Assembly (NCBI GenBank): GCA_900472175.1
Contig: UCHD01000024.1
Span: 1 to 64,000 of the forward strand
Direction of reading: 5' to 3'
Length of the DNA: 64,000 bases
Origin: Hyphomicrobiales bacterium
GTDB taxonomy: Bacteria > Pseudomonadota > Alphaproteobacteria > Rhizobiales > Rhizobiaceae
In this document: positions 55,329 to 63,912 of the stretch, in pieces
Numbering within the stretch: the stretch's first letter is position 1
How the letters are laid out: each line of letters starts with the position of its first letter
Program-made: the position numbers and the translations under genes
The notes under the pieces: model-generated
Database searches by the model: none
Told to the model about the DNA's origin: nothing
Seen by the model: the letters and a program-made list of their open reading frames with translations, nothing else

Positions 55329-56231
55329 TCAGGGCAAAAGTTCACGCTTCAGCAGTGCCTCAAGCCAATCGGCAAAAACCTGCAGGCGGCGTGACAGGTT
55401 CTGGCGGTGCGGCCAGAGCAACGTCATCGGCATCGGTTCAGCACGCCAGCCGGGCATGATCTCGACAAGATCACCGGCTGCAATATGCTGCCTTACGTCA
55501 TAGGCGGGTATCTGGATGAGACCCAAACCCGCCAGGCAGCATGCAATATAAGCTTCGGCGCTATCAACGGTGACGCGGCCGCGCACCTGTATCTTCCGCA
55601 CCGCGCCAGCCTCCATCCACTCCCAGTCATCGACGCGACCGGTTGATGGCGAGGCATAATTCACCGCCCAATGCATACCGAGATCGCCCGGAGCGGCGGG
55701 TATGCCGTACTGCTGCAGATAGGCAGGACTGGCAACATTGATCAGCGGCAGTTCGCAGACGTGGCGAGCAATCATCCCGGAATCGCGGAGCGGACCGACG
55801 CGCAAGACACAATCGACTCCTCCCTCGACGAGATCGACGGCCCGATCCGTCACACCAAGATGGATGTCCATATCTGGAAAACTGCCCAGGAACTCCGGCA
55901 GGGCCGGAGCAATGATCAAGCGCCCTATCCGGCCGGGAACATCGACCTTGAGCGTTCCGGATGGCAACACCGCCGTGCTGCGAAACAAGCCTTCGGCTTC
56001 CATCACGTCATCGATGAGGCGCACACAGTGCTCGTAGAAGACGGCACCATCGTGCGTCGGCGCCACTTTGCGGGTGGTGCGGTGGATGAGACGCGCGCCG
56101 ACCCGGTTTTCCAGCTCCTGCACCGCGGCGGAGACCGAGGAGCGAGGCAGGCCCAACGTATCGGCAGCCCGGGTAAAGCTCGAGCACTCGACGACACGGG
56201 CAAAGATGCGGAAGAGGTCGATACGATCCAC
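55329..56231 (-). CDS. LysR-family transcriptional regulator (divergent from SDR)
   Basis: I use the GTG at 56231, preceded by GAGGG, which gives a 300-residue protein with the usual start VDRIDLFRIFARVVECSS; longer frames add a non-LysR leader. The HTH follows (SFTRAADTLGLPRSSVSAAVQELE) and then the ligand domain. The stop is only nine bases from the polA stop. It is divergent from the SDR gene, with a palindrome at 56256-56272. Confidence 0.88.
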   Translation of the reverse strand: MDRIDLFRIFARVVECSSFTRAADTLGLPRSSVSAAVQELENRVGARLIHRTTRKVAPTHDGAVFYEHCVRLIDDVMEAEGLFRSTAVLPSGTLKVDVPGRIGRLIIAPALPEFLGSFPDMDIHLGVTDRAVDLVEGGVDCVLRVGPLRDSGMIARHVCELPLINVASPAYLQQYGIPAAPGDLGMHWAVNYASPSTGRVDDWEWMEAGAVRKIQVRGRVTVDSAEAYIACCLAGLGLIQIPAYDVRQHIAAGDLVEIMPGWRAEPMPMTLLWPHRQNLSRRLQVFADWLEALLKRELLP

Positions 56232-56255
56232 GATACCCTCGATTGTCAGCGATTT

Positions 56256-56272
56256 CTGACAAGTGATGTCAG
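56256..56272. promoter_or_regulatory. Inverted repeat in lysR/SDR promoter
   Basis: CTGACAAGTGATGTCAG has perfect 6-bp arms with a 5-base spacer, located 25 bases upstream of the lysR GTG. It is a candidate LysR site. Confidence 0.5.
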
Positions 56273-56365
56273 AATTGTCCGCTTTATCATCCATTTCTAG
56301 ACGATATTCTGAAGATACCAAAGTGAGTACAGAATTCGATCCAACCAACCAAAGGACACCATGCC

Positions 56366-57139
56366 ATGACCGACCGCAGTATCAGAGGCAAGACCGTCAT
56401 CATTGCTGGTGGCGCCAAGAACCTCGGTGGGCTGATTGCCCGCGATCTTGCAACCTGCGGCGCAAAGGCAATCGCAATCCACTACAATAGCGCGGCCAGC
56501 AAAGCGGACGCGGAAGCAACGCTAGCCGCCATCCGAGCGGCCGGGGCCAAAGGAGTTGCCTTTCAGGCAGATCTGACAACCGCACCGGCGATGGAGCGGC
56601 TGTTTTCAGATGTAGTTGTAGCCGTCGGCCGGCCCGATATTGCCATCAATACTGTCGGCAAGGTGCTGAAAAAGCCAATCATTGAGATATCGGAAACCGA
56701 ATATGACGAGATGAGTGCTGTTAATGCCAAGTCAGCCTTTTTCTTTCTCCGCGAGGCAGGAAAACACGTCAACGACAATGGCAAGATTTGCACGCTCGTC
56801 ACCTCGCTGCTCGGTGCGTTCACACCCTTTTACGCAGCTTATGCCGGCACCAAGGCGCCGGTGGAGCACTTCACCCGAGCAGCGTCCAAGGAGTTCGGTG
56901 AACGGGGTATCTCAGTCACCGCGATCGGGCCTGGCCCAATGGACACCTCGTTCTTCTACCCGGCCGAAGGTGCCGATGCGGTCGCCTATCACAAGAGTGC
57001 CGCAGCACTTTCGGCATTCTCCAAGACCGGCCTGACTGATATCGAGGATATCGTCCCCTACATCCGGTTCATGGTTTCGGATGGGTGGTGGATGACAGGA
57101 CAGACCATTCTCGTGAACGGCGGCTACACGACGAAATAG
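56366..57139 (+). CDS. Short-chain dehydrogenase/reductase (SDR)
   Basis: This 257-residue SDR has the NAD(P) motif GGAKNLGGLIA (residues 15-25), and the catalytic residues S147, Y159 and K163 in SLLGAFTPFYAAYAGTK. The C-terminal WWMTGQTILVNGGY is typical. It would oxidise or reduce an alcohol/carbonyl pair. The start at 56366 follows AAAGGACACC; an ATG five bases earlier is out of frame. It is paired with the divergent LysR, and both lie between polA and the polA scar. Confidence 0.92.
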   Translation: MTDRSIRGKTVIIAGGAKNLGGLIARDLATCGAKAIAIHYNSAASKADAEATLAAIRAAGAKGVAFQADLTTAPAMERLFSDVVVAVGRPDIAINTVGKVLKKPIIEISETEYDEMSAVNAKSAFFFLREAGKHVNDNGKICTLVTSLLGAFTPFYAAYAGTKAPVEHFTRAASKEFGERGISVTAIGPGPMDTSFFYPAEGADAVAYHKSAAALSAFSKTGLTDIEDIVPYIRFMVSDGWWMTGQTILVNGGYTTK

Positions 57140-57242
57140 TCAATCGACGGAACGGAAAGCGGCACCGCGATGGGATTACGCCTTGAGCCTGGATGAAGCT
57201 CAAATCGCCGCCCCATCGCTGTATGCCGCGCCCGATTGGTTC
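57140..57242. other. Intergenic sequence between SDR and the scar
   Basis: No gene is recognised; this short stretch leads into the tetR-like fragment. Confidence 0.3.
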
Positions 57243-57435
57243 GGCTGGAAACTGCCGAACAGCCGTTTCAACCCATCCCTGCCTTTGGCCGCCAGATCAA
57301 AGCGGCGGCCGAACAGCAGCCACTTCGCTGTAAAGCCCCACCATCATCAAGCGCAGTACATTGGTTGTTGATTGCGGCGTCCAGCTGGTATTCAGGAAGC
57401 CAGCGCTTTTTGCCTTGGCAAAGGCGTTGTCGAGC
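57243..57435 (-). pseudogene. Degenerate tetR fragment (paralogue of the gene at 58651)
   Basis: About 190 bases match 58692-58879 of the intact tetR gene at roughly three-quarters identity by eye, with small indels. Only part of the C-terminal coding half is present, and no open frame spans it. Its 5' side is joined within a few bases to a polA fragment, so the fragment is a deletion remnant. Confidence 0.7.
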
Positions 57436-57437
57436 GG

Positions 57438-57548
57438 CGATCCCGCAGATCGTCTCAGTCATAGAGAATGCGGCAATGCCGGCGCTCGACACAAAGGTGC
57501 CGCTGAAGGTTGACGCCCGCGCCGCATAACTGGGACGAAGCGCACTGA
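57438..57548 (+). pseudogene. Second, broken 3' end of polA
   Basis: This 111-base stretch matches 55208-55320 of polA with 15 mismatches and one two-base deletion (about 86% identity). Of the 13 substitutions before the deletion, 11 are at third codon positions, so it diverged while coding and was not copied recently from the local gene. The deletion breaks the reading frame just before the end. Confidence 0.8.
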
Positions 57549-57632
57549 CTGCAAGAAGCCGCGACTTGGCACCGCGTCTTTCCGGCGGCATGATGGATTT
57601 TTAAATCCTCATAACGCATTGGAGTCATTGAT

Positions 57633-58616
57633 ATGTCCCTGTCACAATTTCCGGTCTTCGATCTCGGCGCCTTCGAACAGGCGGATGCCGCCACCAAACG
57701 GGAATTGGGCAAACAGGTCGATGATATCTGCAGGACAACGGGCTTTCTGGCGATCCGCAATCACGGTGTGCCGCAGTCTGTCATCGATGCCGTCTGGGGC
57801 AAGGCGCACGCCTTTTTCGATCTGGCGCCCGGGGAAAAACAGAATGCCCGCGCACCGTACAAGGGTTATCCCTACGGCTATCTCGGACCGGAATTGGAGG
57901 CCTTGGCCAGGTCACGCGATATCGACAGCCCGCCGGACCTGAAAGAAAGCTTCAACGGCGGACCGCTGAAACAGCCAGCCTCTATCACCGATCCGGAAGC
58001 GCTGGCCTTCTGCTACGCTGCGACCATCTGGCCAGAGCGCCCCGAGGGTTTCGTCGAGGCTTGGAAAGCATACTATGCATCGCTTGAAGACCTCGCCGCC
58101 CGCGTCATGCGGCTCTTTGCCGTAGCGCTTGATCTGCCAGAAGGCTATTTCGAGGGCTTCATCGATACGCCGATCAGTGCTTTGCGCGCGCTGAATTATC
58201 CGGAGCAGCACATGCCGCCGAAACCCGGCCAGCTGCGCGCCGGTGCGCATACGGATTATGGCAGCCTGACGATCCTCCTGCCGCAGGCGGGTTCGAAGGG
58301 ACTGGAACTGATGACGCCGGACGGCCAGTGGACGCCTGTACCGCCGGTTCCCGGTGCCTTCGTCATCAATATCGGCGACCTGATGGCGCGCTGGACCAAT
58401 GACCGCTGGGTTTCGACGCTGCACCGCGTCGTCAATCCATCGCCGGAGGATGGTGGCATGGCGCGGCGGCAATCGCTCGCCTTTTTCCATCAGCCCAACT
58501 GGGACGCTGAGATTACCGTGCTGGACGCCTGCCTGAACGAGCGCGAGGCAGCAAAATATGCACCGGTTCTGTCGGGGCCTTATCTGATGAGCAAGTTCAA
58601 ATCGACATCAGCCTGA
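57633..58616 (+). CDS. Isopenicillin-N-synthase-like 2-oxoglutarate/Fe(II) oxygenase
   Basis: This 327-residue non-haem iron oxygenase has the iron ligands H206 and D208 in RAGAHTDYGSLTILL and H264 in TLHRVVNPS, with a later Arg/Ser pair for co-substrate binding. The N-terminal DIOX_N region starts FPVFDLGAFEQ and has TGFLAIRNHGVP. It is related to the IPNS/1-aminocyclopropane-carboxylate oxidase fold, but the reaction is unknown. It is convergent with the AcrR-like gene. Confidence 0.92.
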   Translation: MSLSQFPVFDLGAFEQADAATKRELGKQVDDICRTTGFLAIRNHGVPQSVIDAVWGKAHAFFDLAPGEKQNARAPYKGYPYGYLGPELEALARSRDIDSPPDLKESFNGGPLKQPASITDPEALAFCYAATIWPERPEGFVEAWKAYYASLEDLAARVMRLFAVALDLPEGYFEGFIDTPISALRALNYPEQHMPPKPGQLRAGAHTDYGSLTILLPQAGSKGLELMTPDGQWTPVPPVPGAFVINIGDLMARWTNDRWVSTLHRVVNPSPEDGGMARRQSLAFFHQPNWDAEITVLDACLNEREAAKYAPVLSGPYLMSKFKSTSA

Positions 58617-58650
58617 CGCCGCCTGCAAACTGGCTGCGAAACAGGATAGA

Positions 58651-59292
58651 TCAGGAAGCGGTCAGCGCTTCCGCGGTTGCTGGTGTCTGGCGAAAGCTGT
58701 CGAATAGACGTTTCAGCCCGTCCTTGCCTTCCGACGCCAGATCAAAACGGCGGCCGAAGAGGAGCCAGTCGCTGCAAAGACCTTCCATCATCCAGCACAG
58801 TGCCTTGGTGGCTGATTGCGGCGTCCAGTTTCCATTGAGAAAACCTTCGCTCTTTGCCTTGGCAAAGGCATTGTCGAGCATCACCGTGTGGCGATCGTCC
58901 ACTTCCTGCTGTTTTTCCAGAACCGGCAACAGTTCGTCACTATAGGCACAGCGGAGGAGAATGGTGAAAATGCGCTGGCGGTGCTCGTCCGCCGCCAGTT
59001 CGTCGAGCCAGTGCCCAGCTGATTTCTCGATATAGCAAAGCACCTCGGCCGCCGGCCGCTCGACCTCGCGGGTAATCATGTCTTCCAGAGGCAGGTTGAC
59101 GGTGTTGTAGAGCTCGAGAAACAAATCGGTTTTGTTGGAAAAATGCCAATAAATGGCACCACGCGTCACGCCGGCTGCCTTGGCGACATCATCGAGTGAT
59201 GCAGTGGAAACGCCTTTCTCGAAGAAAACCCGTTCCGCAGCATTCAGAATGCTGTTGCGGGTCTCTTCCGCTTCGGCCTTTGTTCTACGCAT
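58651..59292 (-). CDS. TetR-family repressor of the RND efflux operon (AcrR-like)
   Basis: This 213-residue regulator starts MRRTKAEAEETRNSILNAA and has the AcrR-type [29 protein letters not shown]. The C-terminal ligand domain has SAGHWLDELAADEHRQRIF. It lies directly downstream of the RND pump gene, as in acrABR-type clusters, and would repress the operon until a drug binds. A terminator at 59304-59333 separates it from the pump gene, so it may have its own promoter or depend on read-through. Confidence 0.93.
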   Translation of the reverse strand: MRRTKAEAEETRNSILNAAERVFFEKGVSTASLDDVAKAAGVTRGAIYWHFSNKTDLFLELYNTVNLPLEDMITREVERPAAEVLCYIEKSAGHWLDELAADEHRQRIFTILLRCAYSDELLPVLEKQQEVDDRHTVMLDNAFAKAKSEGFLNGNWTPQSATKALCWMMEGLCSDWLLFGRRFDLASEGKDGLKRLFDSFRQTPATAEALTAS

Positions 59293-59303
59293 AACGCCTC
59301 CTC

Positions 59304-59333
59304 AGCCAGAAAAGGCCCGCCTTCCGGCGGGCC
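59304..59333 (-). terminator. Intrinsic terminator after the RND pump gene
   Basis: On the minus strand GGCCCGCC, GGAA, GGCGGGCC then TTTTCTGGC. It lies seven bases past the pump stop and 21 bases before the tetR start. Confidence 0.75.
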
Positions 59334-59340
59334 GTCTCCC

Positions 59341-62300
59341 TTATTCTGCCGGTGTCGCCGTCGTTTCGGCATCCGCGCCGATCGGCTTCAACGTCGTTCT
59401 CCTGAACAGTTTCATGATGAACACGAAGAAGACCGGCACGAAGAAGATCGCCAGAACCGTCGCCGAGATCATGCCGCCCATGACGCCGGTACCGATGGCG
59501 CGCTGGCTGCCGGAGCTTGCGCCGGTGGCAATCGCCAGCGGCAGAACGCCGACGGTGAAGGCCAGCGAGGTCATCAGGATCGGACGGAAGCGCAGATGCG
59601 CCGCCTCGATGGTGGCATCCAGCAACGGCTTTCCGGCCTCCATCTGCTCCTTGGCGAACTCGATGATCAGGATCGCGTTCTTCGCCGATAGTCCGATGAT
59701 CGCGATCAGGCCAACCTTGAAGTACACGTCGTTCGGCATGTCGCGCAGGGTCACCGCCAGAACCGCGCCGATGACGCCGAGCGGCACCACCATCATCACC
59801 GCGACCGGGATGCTCCAGCTTTCATAGAGCGCTGCAAGGCACAGGAAGATCAGGAGGCAGGACAGCGCCACCAGAAGCGGTGCCTGGGTGCCCGAGGCGA
59901 TTTCCTCACGCGACTGACCTGTCCACTCATAGCCGAAGCCGGGTGGCAGCTGGCTGAACAGACGTTCCATTTCGGCGATGGCTTCACCGGAGGAATAGCC
60001 TGCACTGGCCTGACCGCTGATCGGCACCGACGGATAGCCGTTATAGCCAACGGTCTGCGTCGGGCCGCTCGTCCACTCGATGCTGGCAAAGGCCGACAGC
60101 GGCACCATGCCATCATTGCTGTTGCGCACGTTGAGCTTCAGAAGATCGGCCGTCTGCATGCGCCGGTTCTCGTCGGCCTGCACAGTCACACGCTGCAGAC
60201 GTCCCGCATTCGGGAAGTCGTTGACATAGGACGAGCCAAGGTTGGTCGAGATGGTCGAATTGATCTCGGCAAAGGTAACACCGAACGTGTTGGCCTTTTC
60301 GCGATCGATCAGCAGGTTGACCTGCGCCGCATCCGGGAGGCCGTCAACACGGACACCAGAGATGGCCTGGCTTTGCGCTGCAAGGCCGAGAAGCTGGTCA
60401 CGCGCTGCGGCGAGTGCCGCGGCCCCTTGACCACCACGGTCCTGCAGGCGGAACTCGAAGCCATTGGAGGTACCGAGACCCTGGATCGGCGGCGGCGAGA
60501 GCGCAAAGCTGATCGCATCCTTGATCTGGGACATGGCGCCCGATGCCCGGCCGGCGATGACCGAGGCAACATCGTTGGGTCCACGTTCCGACCAGTCCTT
60601 CAGCGTCACGAAGGCGAGGCCGGCATTCTGACCGGTACCGGAGAACGAGAAACCGCTGATGGCGATGATCCGTTCGACAGCCGGTTCCTTGCTGAAGATG
60701 GCTTCCGTCTGCTCGATAACCTCTGTGGTACGGTTTCCGGTTGCTTCCGACGGCAGCTGCATGCTGACGATCACGAAACCCTGGTCTTCATCCGGAAGGA
60801 ATGACGACGGCAGCTGCATGAACAGATAGGCAAGCCCGCCCAGCAGAACGACATAGATCAGCATGAAGCGCCATGTGCGCGTGACCATGCTGGCGACCCA
60901 GCCGCTATACCCATGCGACGCCTTGTCGAAGCCGCGGTTGAACAGTCCGAAGAAGCCGCGCTTGGCGTGATGGTGGCCCTTTGGAACCTGCTTCAGGAAG
61001 CTGGCGCACAAGGCCGGCGTCAGCGTCAGGGCGAGCAGTGCCGAGAACAGGATGGAAACCACCATGGTCAGCGAGAACTGCTGGTAGATGACGCCAACGG
61101 CGCCGGGGAAGAAGGCCATCGGAATGAACACGGCCGACAGAACCAGCGTGATGCCGATGACGGCACCGGTGATCTGCTTCATCGCCTTGCGTGTCGCTTC
61201 CTTCGGCGTCAGTCCTTCCTCGGACATGATGCGTTCGACGTTTTCGACGACGATGATCGCATCGTCGACGAGAATGCCGATGGCAAGCACCATGCCGAAC
61301 ATCGTCAGAACGTTGATCGAGAAGCCCATGGCGAGCATGGCCGCGCATGTCCCCAGCAGAGCAACGGGAACGACGAGCGTTGGAATGATGGTGTAGCGGA
61401 TGTTCTGCAGGAACAGGAACATCACGAGGAACACCAGCGCCACGGCTTCCAGCAGTGTGCGCAGAACCTTTTCGATCGAGATCGCGACGAAGGGCGACGT
61501 GTCGTAAGGCACGGAGTATTCAACGCCTGCCGGGAAGAACGTTGCCAGTTCGTCCATACGCGCCTTGATGGCCGTGGAGGTGGCCAGCGCGTTGCCGGTC
61601 GGCGTCAGCTGCACGCCGATAGCCGCGGACGGTTTGCCGTTCAGGCGGGTGGAGAAGCTGTAGTCCTGACCGCCAATCTCGATGCGGGCAACGTCGCGCA
61701 GGCGAACGGTGGCACCGTTGAGATTGGCACGCAGGATAATCGCGCCGAACTCTTCAGCCGAGGTGAGCTGGCCCTTGATCAGAACAGGCGCGCTGATCTG
61801 CTGGGTGATCGGGTTCGGCTGCGCGCCGATACTACCGGATGCGACCTGCGCGTTCTGTGCGGTGATCGCGGCATTGATGTCGCTGGCCGTCAGGTTGAAG
61901 CCGCGCATCTTGTCCGGATCGAGCCAGATACGCATGGCGCGCTCGGTGGCAAACATCTGCGCCCGGCCGACGCCTTCGACGCGCTGGATTTCATTGAGCA
62001 CGTTGCGGCTGAGATAATCACCGAGCGAAACCGCATCCATGGAGCCGTCGGTGGAGGTGAGCGCGAGGATCATCAGGAAGCCGGAGCCGGCTTCCTCGAC
62101 CTCGATGCCCTGCTGACGCACGGCATCGGGCAGACGCGCCTCGACGCGGCGAACGCGGTTCTGCACGTCGATCGACGCATCGCCGGAATCGGTACCCGGA
62201 GCGAAGGTCACGTTGATCGACACACTGCCCGCAGCGCTGGAAGTCGACGAGAAATACTGCATTCCCTCAATGCCGTTCAGCTCATTTTCGATGAGCCGCG

Positions 62301-62484
62301 TCACACTCTGGTAGGTCTCTTCCGACGACGCGCCGGGATAGCTGGTGTTGATGGAGATCTGCGGCGGCGCGACGTTCGGATACTGCGAAATCGGCAGCAG
62401 CGGCAGCGCGATGATACCGGAGATCATGATGAAAAGCGCGACGACCCACGCAAAGATCGGCCGGTCGATAAAGAAACTAGGCAT
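59341..62484 (-). CDS. acrB: RND multidrug efflux pump (AcrB/MexB-type)
   Basis: This 1047-residue inner-membrane pump has the HAE1 family layout: MPSFFIDRPIFAWVVALFIMI at the start, 12 helices, two large periplasmic loops, and the proton-relay block VLAIGILVDDAIIVVENVERIM with two adjacent Asp. It forms the tripartite pump with the adaptor upstream and an outer-membrane channel encoded elsewhere. The start follows the adaptor stop by 11 bases. It is regulated by the AcrR-like gene just downstream. Confidence 0.97.
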   Translation of the reverse strand: MPSFFIDRPIFAWVVALFIMISGIIALPLLPISQYPNVAPPQISINTSYPGASSEETYQSVTRLIENELNGIEGMQYFSSTSSAAGSVSINVTFAPGTDSGDASIDVQNRVRRVEARLPDAVRQQGIEVEEAGSGFLMILALTSTDGSMDAVSLGDYLSRNVLNEIQRVEGVGRAQMFATERAMRIWLDPDKMRGFNLTASDINAAITAQNAQVASGSIGAQPNPITQQISAPVLIKGQLTSAEEFGAIILRANLNGATVRLRDVARIEIGGQDYSFSTRLNGKPSAAIGVQLTPTGNALATSTAIKARMDELATFFPAGVEYSVPYDTSPFVAISIEKVLRTLLEAVALVFLVMFLFLQNIRYTIIPTLVVPVALLGTCAAMLAMGFSINVLTMFGMVLAIGILVDDAIIVVENVERIMSEEGLTPKEATRKAMKQITGAVIGITLVLSAVFIPMAFFPGAVGVIYQQFSLTMVVSILFSALLALTLTPALCASFLKQVPKGHHHAKRGFFGLFNRGFDKASHGYSGWVASMVTRTWRFMLIYVVLLGGLAYLFMQLPSSFLPDEDQGFVIVSMQLPSEATGNRTTEVIEQTEAIFSKEPAVERIIAISGFSFSGTGQNAGLAFVTLKDWSERGPNDVASVIAGRASGAMSQIKDAISFALSPPPIQGLGTSNGFEFRLQDRGGQGAAALAAARDQLLGLAAQSQAISGVRVDGLPDAAQVNLLIDREKANTFGVTFAEINSTISTNLGSSYVNDFPNAGRLQRVTVQADENRRMQTADLLKLNVRNSNDGMVPLSAFASIEWTSGPTQTVGYNGYPSVPISGQASAGYSSGEAIAEMERLFSQLPPGFGYEWTGQSREEIASGTQAPLLVALSCLLIFLCLAALYESWSIPVAVMMVVPLGVIGAVLAVTLRDMPNDVYFKVGLIAIIGLSAKNAILIIEFAKEQMEAGKPLLDATIEAAHLRFRPILMTSLAFTVGVLPLAIATGASSGSQRAIGTGVMGGMISATVLAIFFVPVFFVFIMKLFRRTTLKPIGADAETTATPAE

Positions 62485-62495
62485 CGATCAGATCC

Positions 62496-63755
62496 TCACT
62501 TCGCCTGTTCGGCAGGCTTTGCCTCTTCCGCCGGCTTGGCGGCAGCGCCGTCCGTGCCGGGCTGCTCAGCAGCGGGTTTCGCGTCCGCTGGCTTTGCACC
62601 GGCAGGCTGGGCATCAGCGACTTTCCAGTCCGCCGGCTCGACGGGCGCGCCAGGGCGAACCTTCTGGAAGCCTTCGACGATCACCTTCTCGCCGGCCTTC
62701 AAGCCATTGCGGATGATCCATTGATCGCCCAGAACATGACCGGCAGAGACGGTGCGCAGTTCGGCCGTCTTGTCATCCTTGACGACATAGACCTGTGCAT
62801 TGCCCGATGTATCGCGCTGCACGGCCTGAGTCGGCACAGCGATGGCATCCTTCTCGACGCCCTGCTGGATGATTACGCGCACATACATGCCGGGCAGCAG
62901 GTCGCCGTCCGGATTGGGGAATTCACCCCGCAACGTAACCTGGCCGGTCGTCTCATCGACGGCTGCTTCCGAAAACAAAAGCTTACCGGCATGCGGATAG
63001 GCGCTGCCGTCATCCATCACCAGATTGACCTTGGCTTCGTTGCCCCCACCGGCCAAAGCACCGTCCTGCAGCGCCTTGCGCAGGCGGATGAGATCCATCG
63101 CAGACTGGGTAAAGTCGGCGTAGACAGGATCGAGCTGCTGGATTGTCGCCAGGTTTTCGGAGCCATTGGCGCTAACCAGCGCACCCTCGGTGATCAGAGC
63201 GCGGCCGATACGGCCGCTGATCGGCGCTGTGACATTGGTATATTGCAGATTGAGCTGGGCGGTTGCGAGACCTGCCTCAGCGATGGCCACGTCGGCATCG
63301 GCCTGTGCGAGCTGCGCGATCGCGTCATCATAGTTCTGACCGGTGGCGACGCCGGATTTCTTCAACTGCTCCTGGCGATCAGCCGCCTGCTTGGCCTGAA
63401 GCTGGACCGCCTTTGCGCGGCGCAACGTGCCTTCGGCACTCTCGACCAGAACCCTGAAGGGCGCCGGATCAATCCGGTACAGCACGTCGCCGGCGTTCAC
63501 ATGCGAGCCCTGTTCGAACACGCGTTCGATGACGATGCCGGTGGCGCGCGGACGCACTTCCGAAATGCGGGTCGGTGCGATGCGGCCCGGCAGGTCGTTG
63601 GTGATCGGCAGCGATTCGGTCTTCGTTGTAATCACCGAGACCTGCGGCGGCGGATAGGACGGGGCCGCCTGCTTCTCGCTGTCGTCCTTCTGGCAGCCTG
63701 AAATAATCACCAGGGCCGCCACTGTTGCAGCCAATATTGGTCGGTTCATCCGCAT
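62496..63755 (-). CDS. acrA: RND efflux periplasmic adaptor lipoprotein (AcrA-type)
   Basis: This 419-residue adaptor begins MRMNRPILAATVAALVIISGCQKDD, a lipoprotein signal whose Cys anchors it to the inner membrane. A lipoyl domain (RPRATGIVIERVFEQGSHVNAGDVLYRID), a coiled coil (about 110-180) and beta-barrel and membrane-proximal domains follow. The C-terminus is an Ala/Pro/Lys/Glu-rich tail of about 50 residues that is not usual in AcrA. The start at 63755 is supported by GGAA/AGAG; longer frames lack a signal. The gene is first in the acrAB operon. Confidence 0.95.
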   Translation of the reverse strand: MRMNRPILAATVAALVIISGCQKDDSEKQAAPSYPPPQVSVITTKTESLPITNDLPGRIAPTRISEVRPRATGIVIERVFEQGSHVNAGDVLYRIDPAPFRVLVESAEGTLRRAKAVQLQAKQAADRQEQLKKSGVATGQNYDDAIAQLAQADADVAIAEAGLATAQLNLQYTNVTAPISGRIGRALITEGALVSANGSENLATIQQLDPVYADFTQSAMDLIRLRKALQDGALAGGGNEAKVNLVMDDGSAYPHAGKLLFSEAAVDETTGQVTLRGEFPNPDGDLLPGMYVRVIIQQGVEKDAIAVPTQAVQRDTSGNAQVYVVKDDKTAELRTVSAGHVLGDQWIIRNGLKAGEKVIVEGFQKVRPGAPVEPADWKVADAQPAGAKPADAKPAAEQPGTDGAAAKPAEEAKPAEQAK

Positions 63756-63883
63756 CTCTGGTTCCATACGCAAAGTCCAGCCACACGGCCGATCCTCTTT
63801 TTCAAAGAGATCAGCTGCTGCTGGAAGTTCATGAAAATCAATATGATACGAAGAAATTCCGGGACAGAACGACCAACGCATCA

Positions 63884-63912
63884 ATTATACAAACAGATAC
63901 GTATGTTAAAAC
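63884..63912 (-). promoter_or_regulatory. Promoter of the acrAB operon with possible AcrR operator
   Basis: On the minus strand TATAAT (63889-63884) is a perfect -10. The adjacent sequence reads AACATACGTATCTGTTTGTAT, in which ATACGTAT is palindromic and ATAC/GTAT half-sites overlap the -10 to -35 spacer, as AcrR-type operators do. The -35 is weak. The leader would be about 120 bases. Confidence 0.45.

Noticed and set aside
55208-57548. polA direct repeats as att sites of an integrative element
   Set aside because: No integrase or mobility gene lies between the repeats, and the copies are only about 86% identical, so recent site-specific integration is unlikely.
60913-62724. A 603-codon open frame opposite acrB/acrA
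   Set aside because: Shadow of the RND pump frame; composition is typical of antisense translation in GC-rich DNA.
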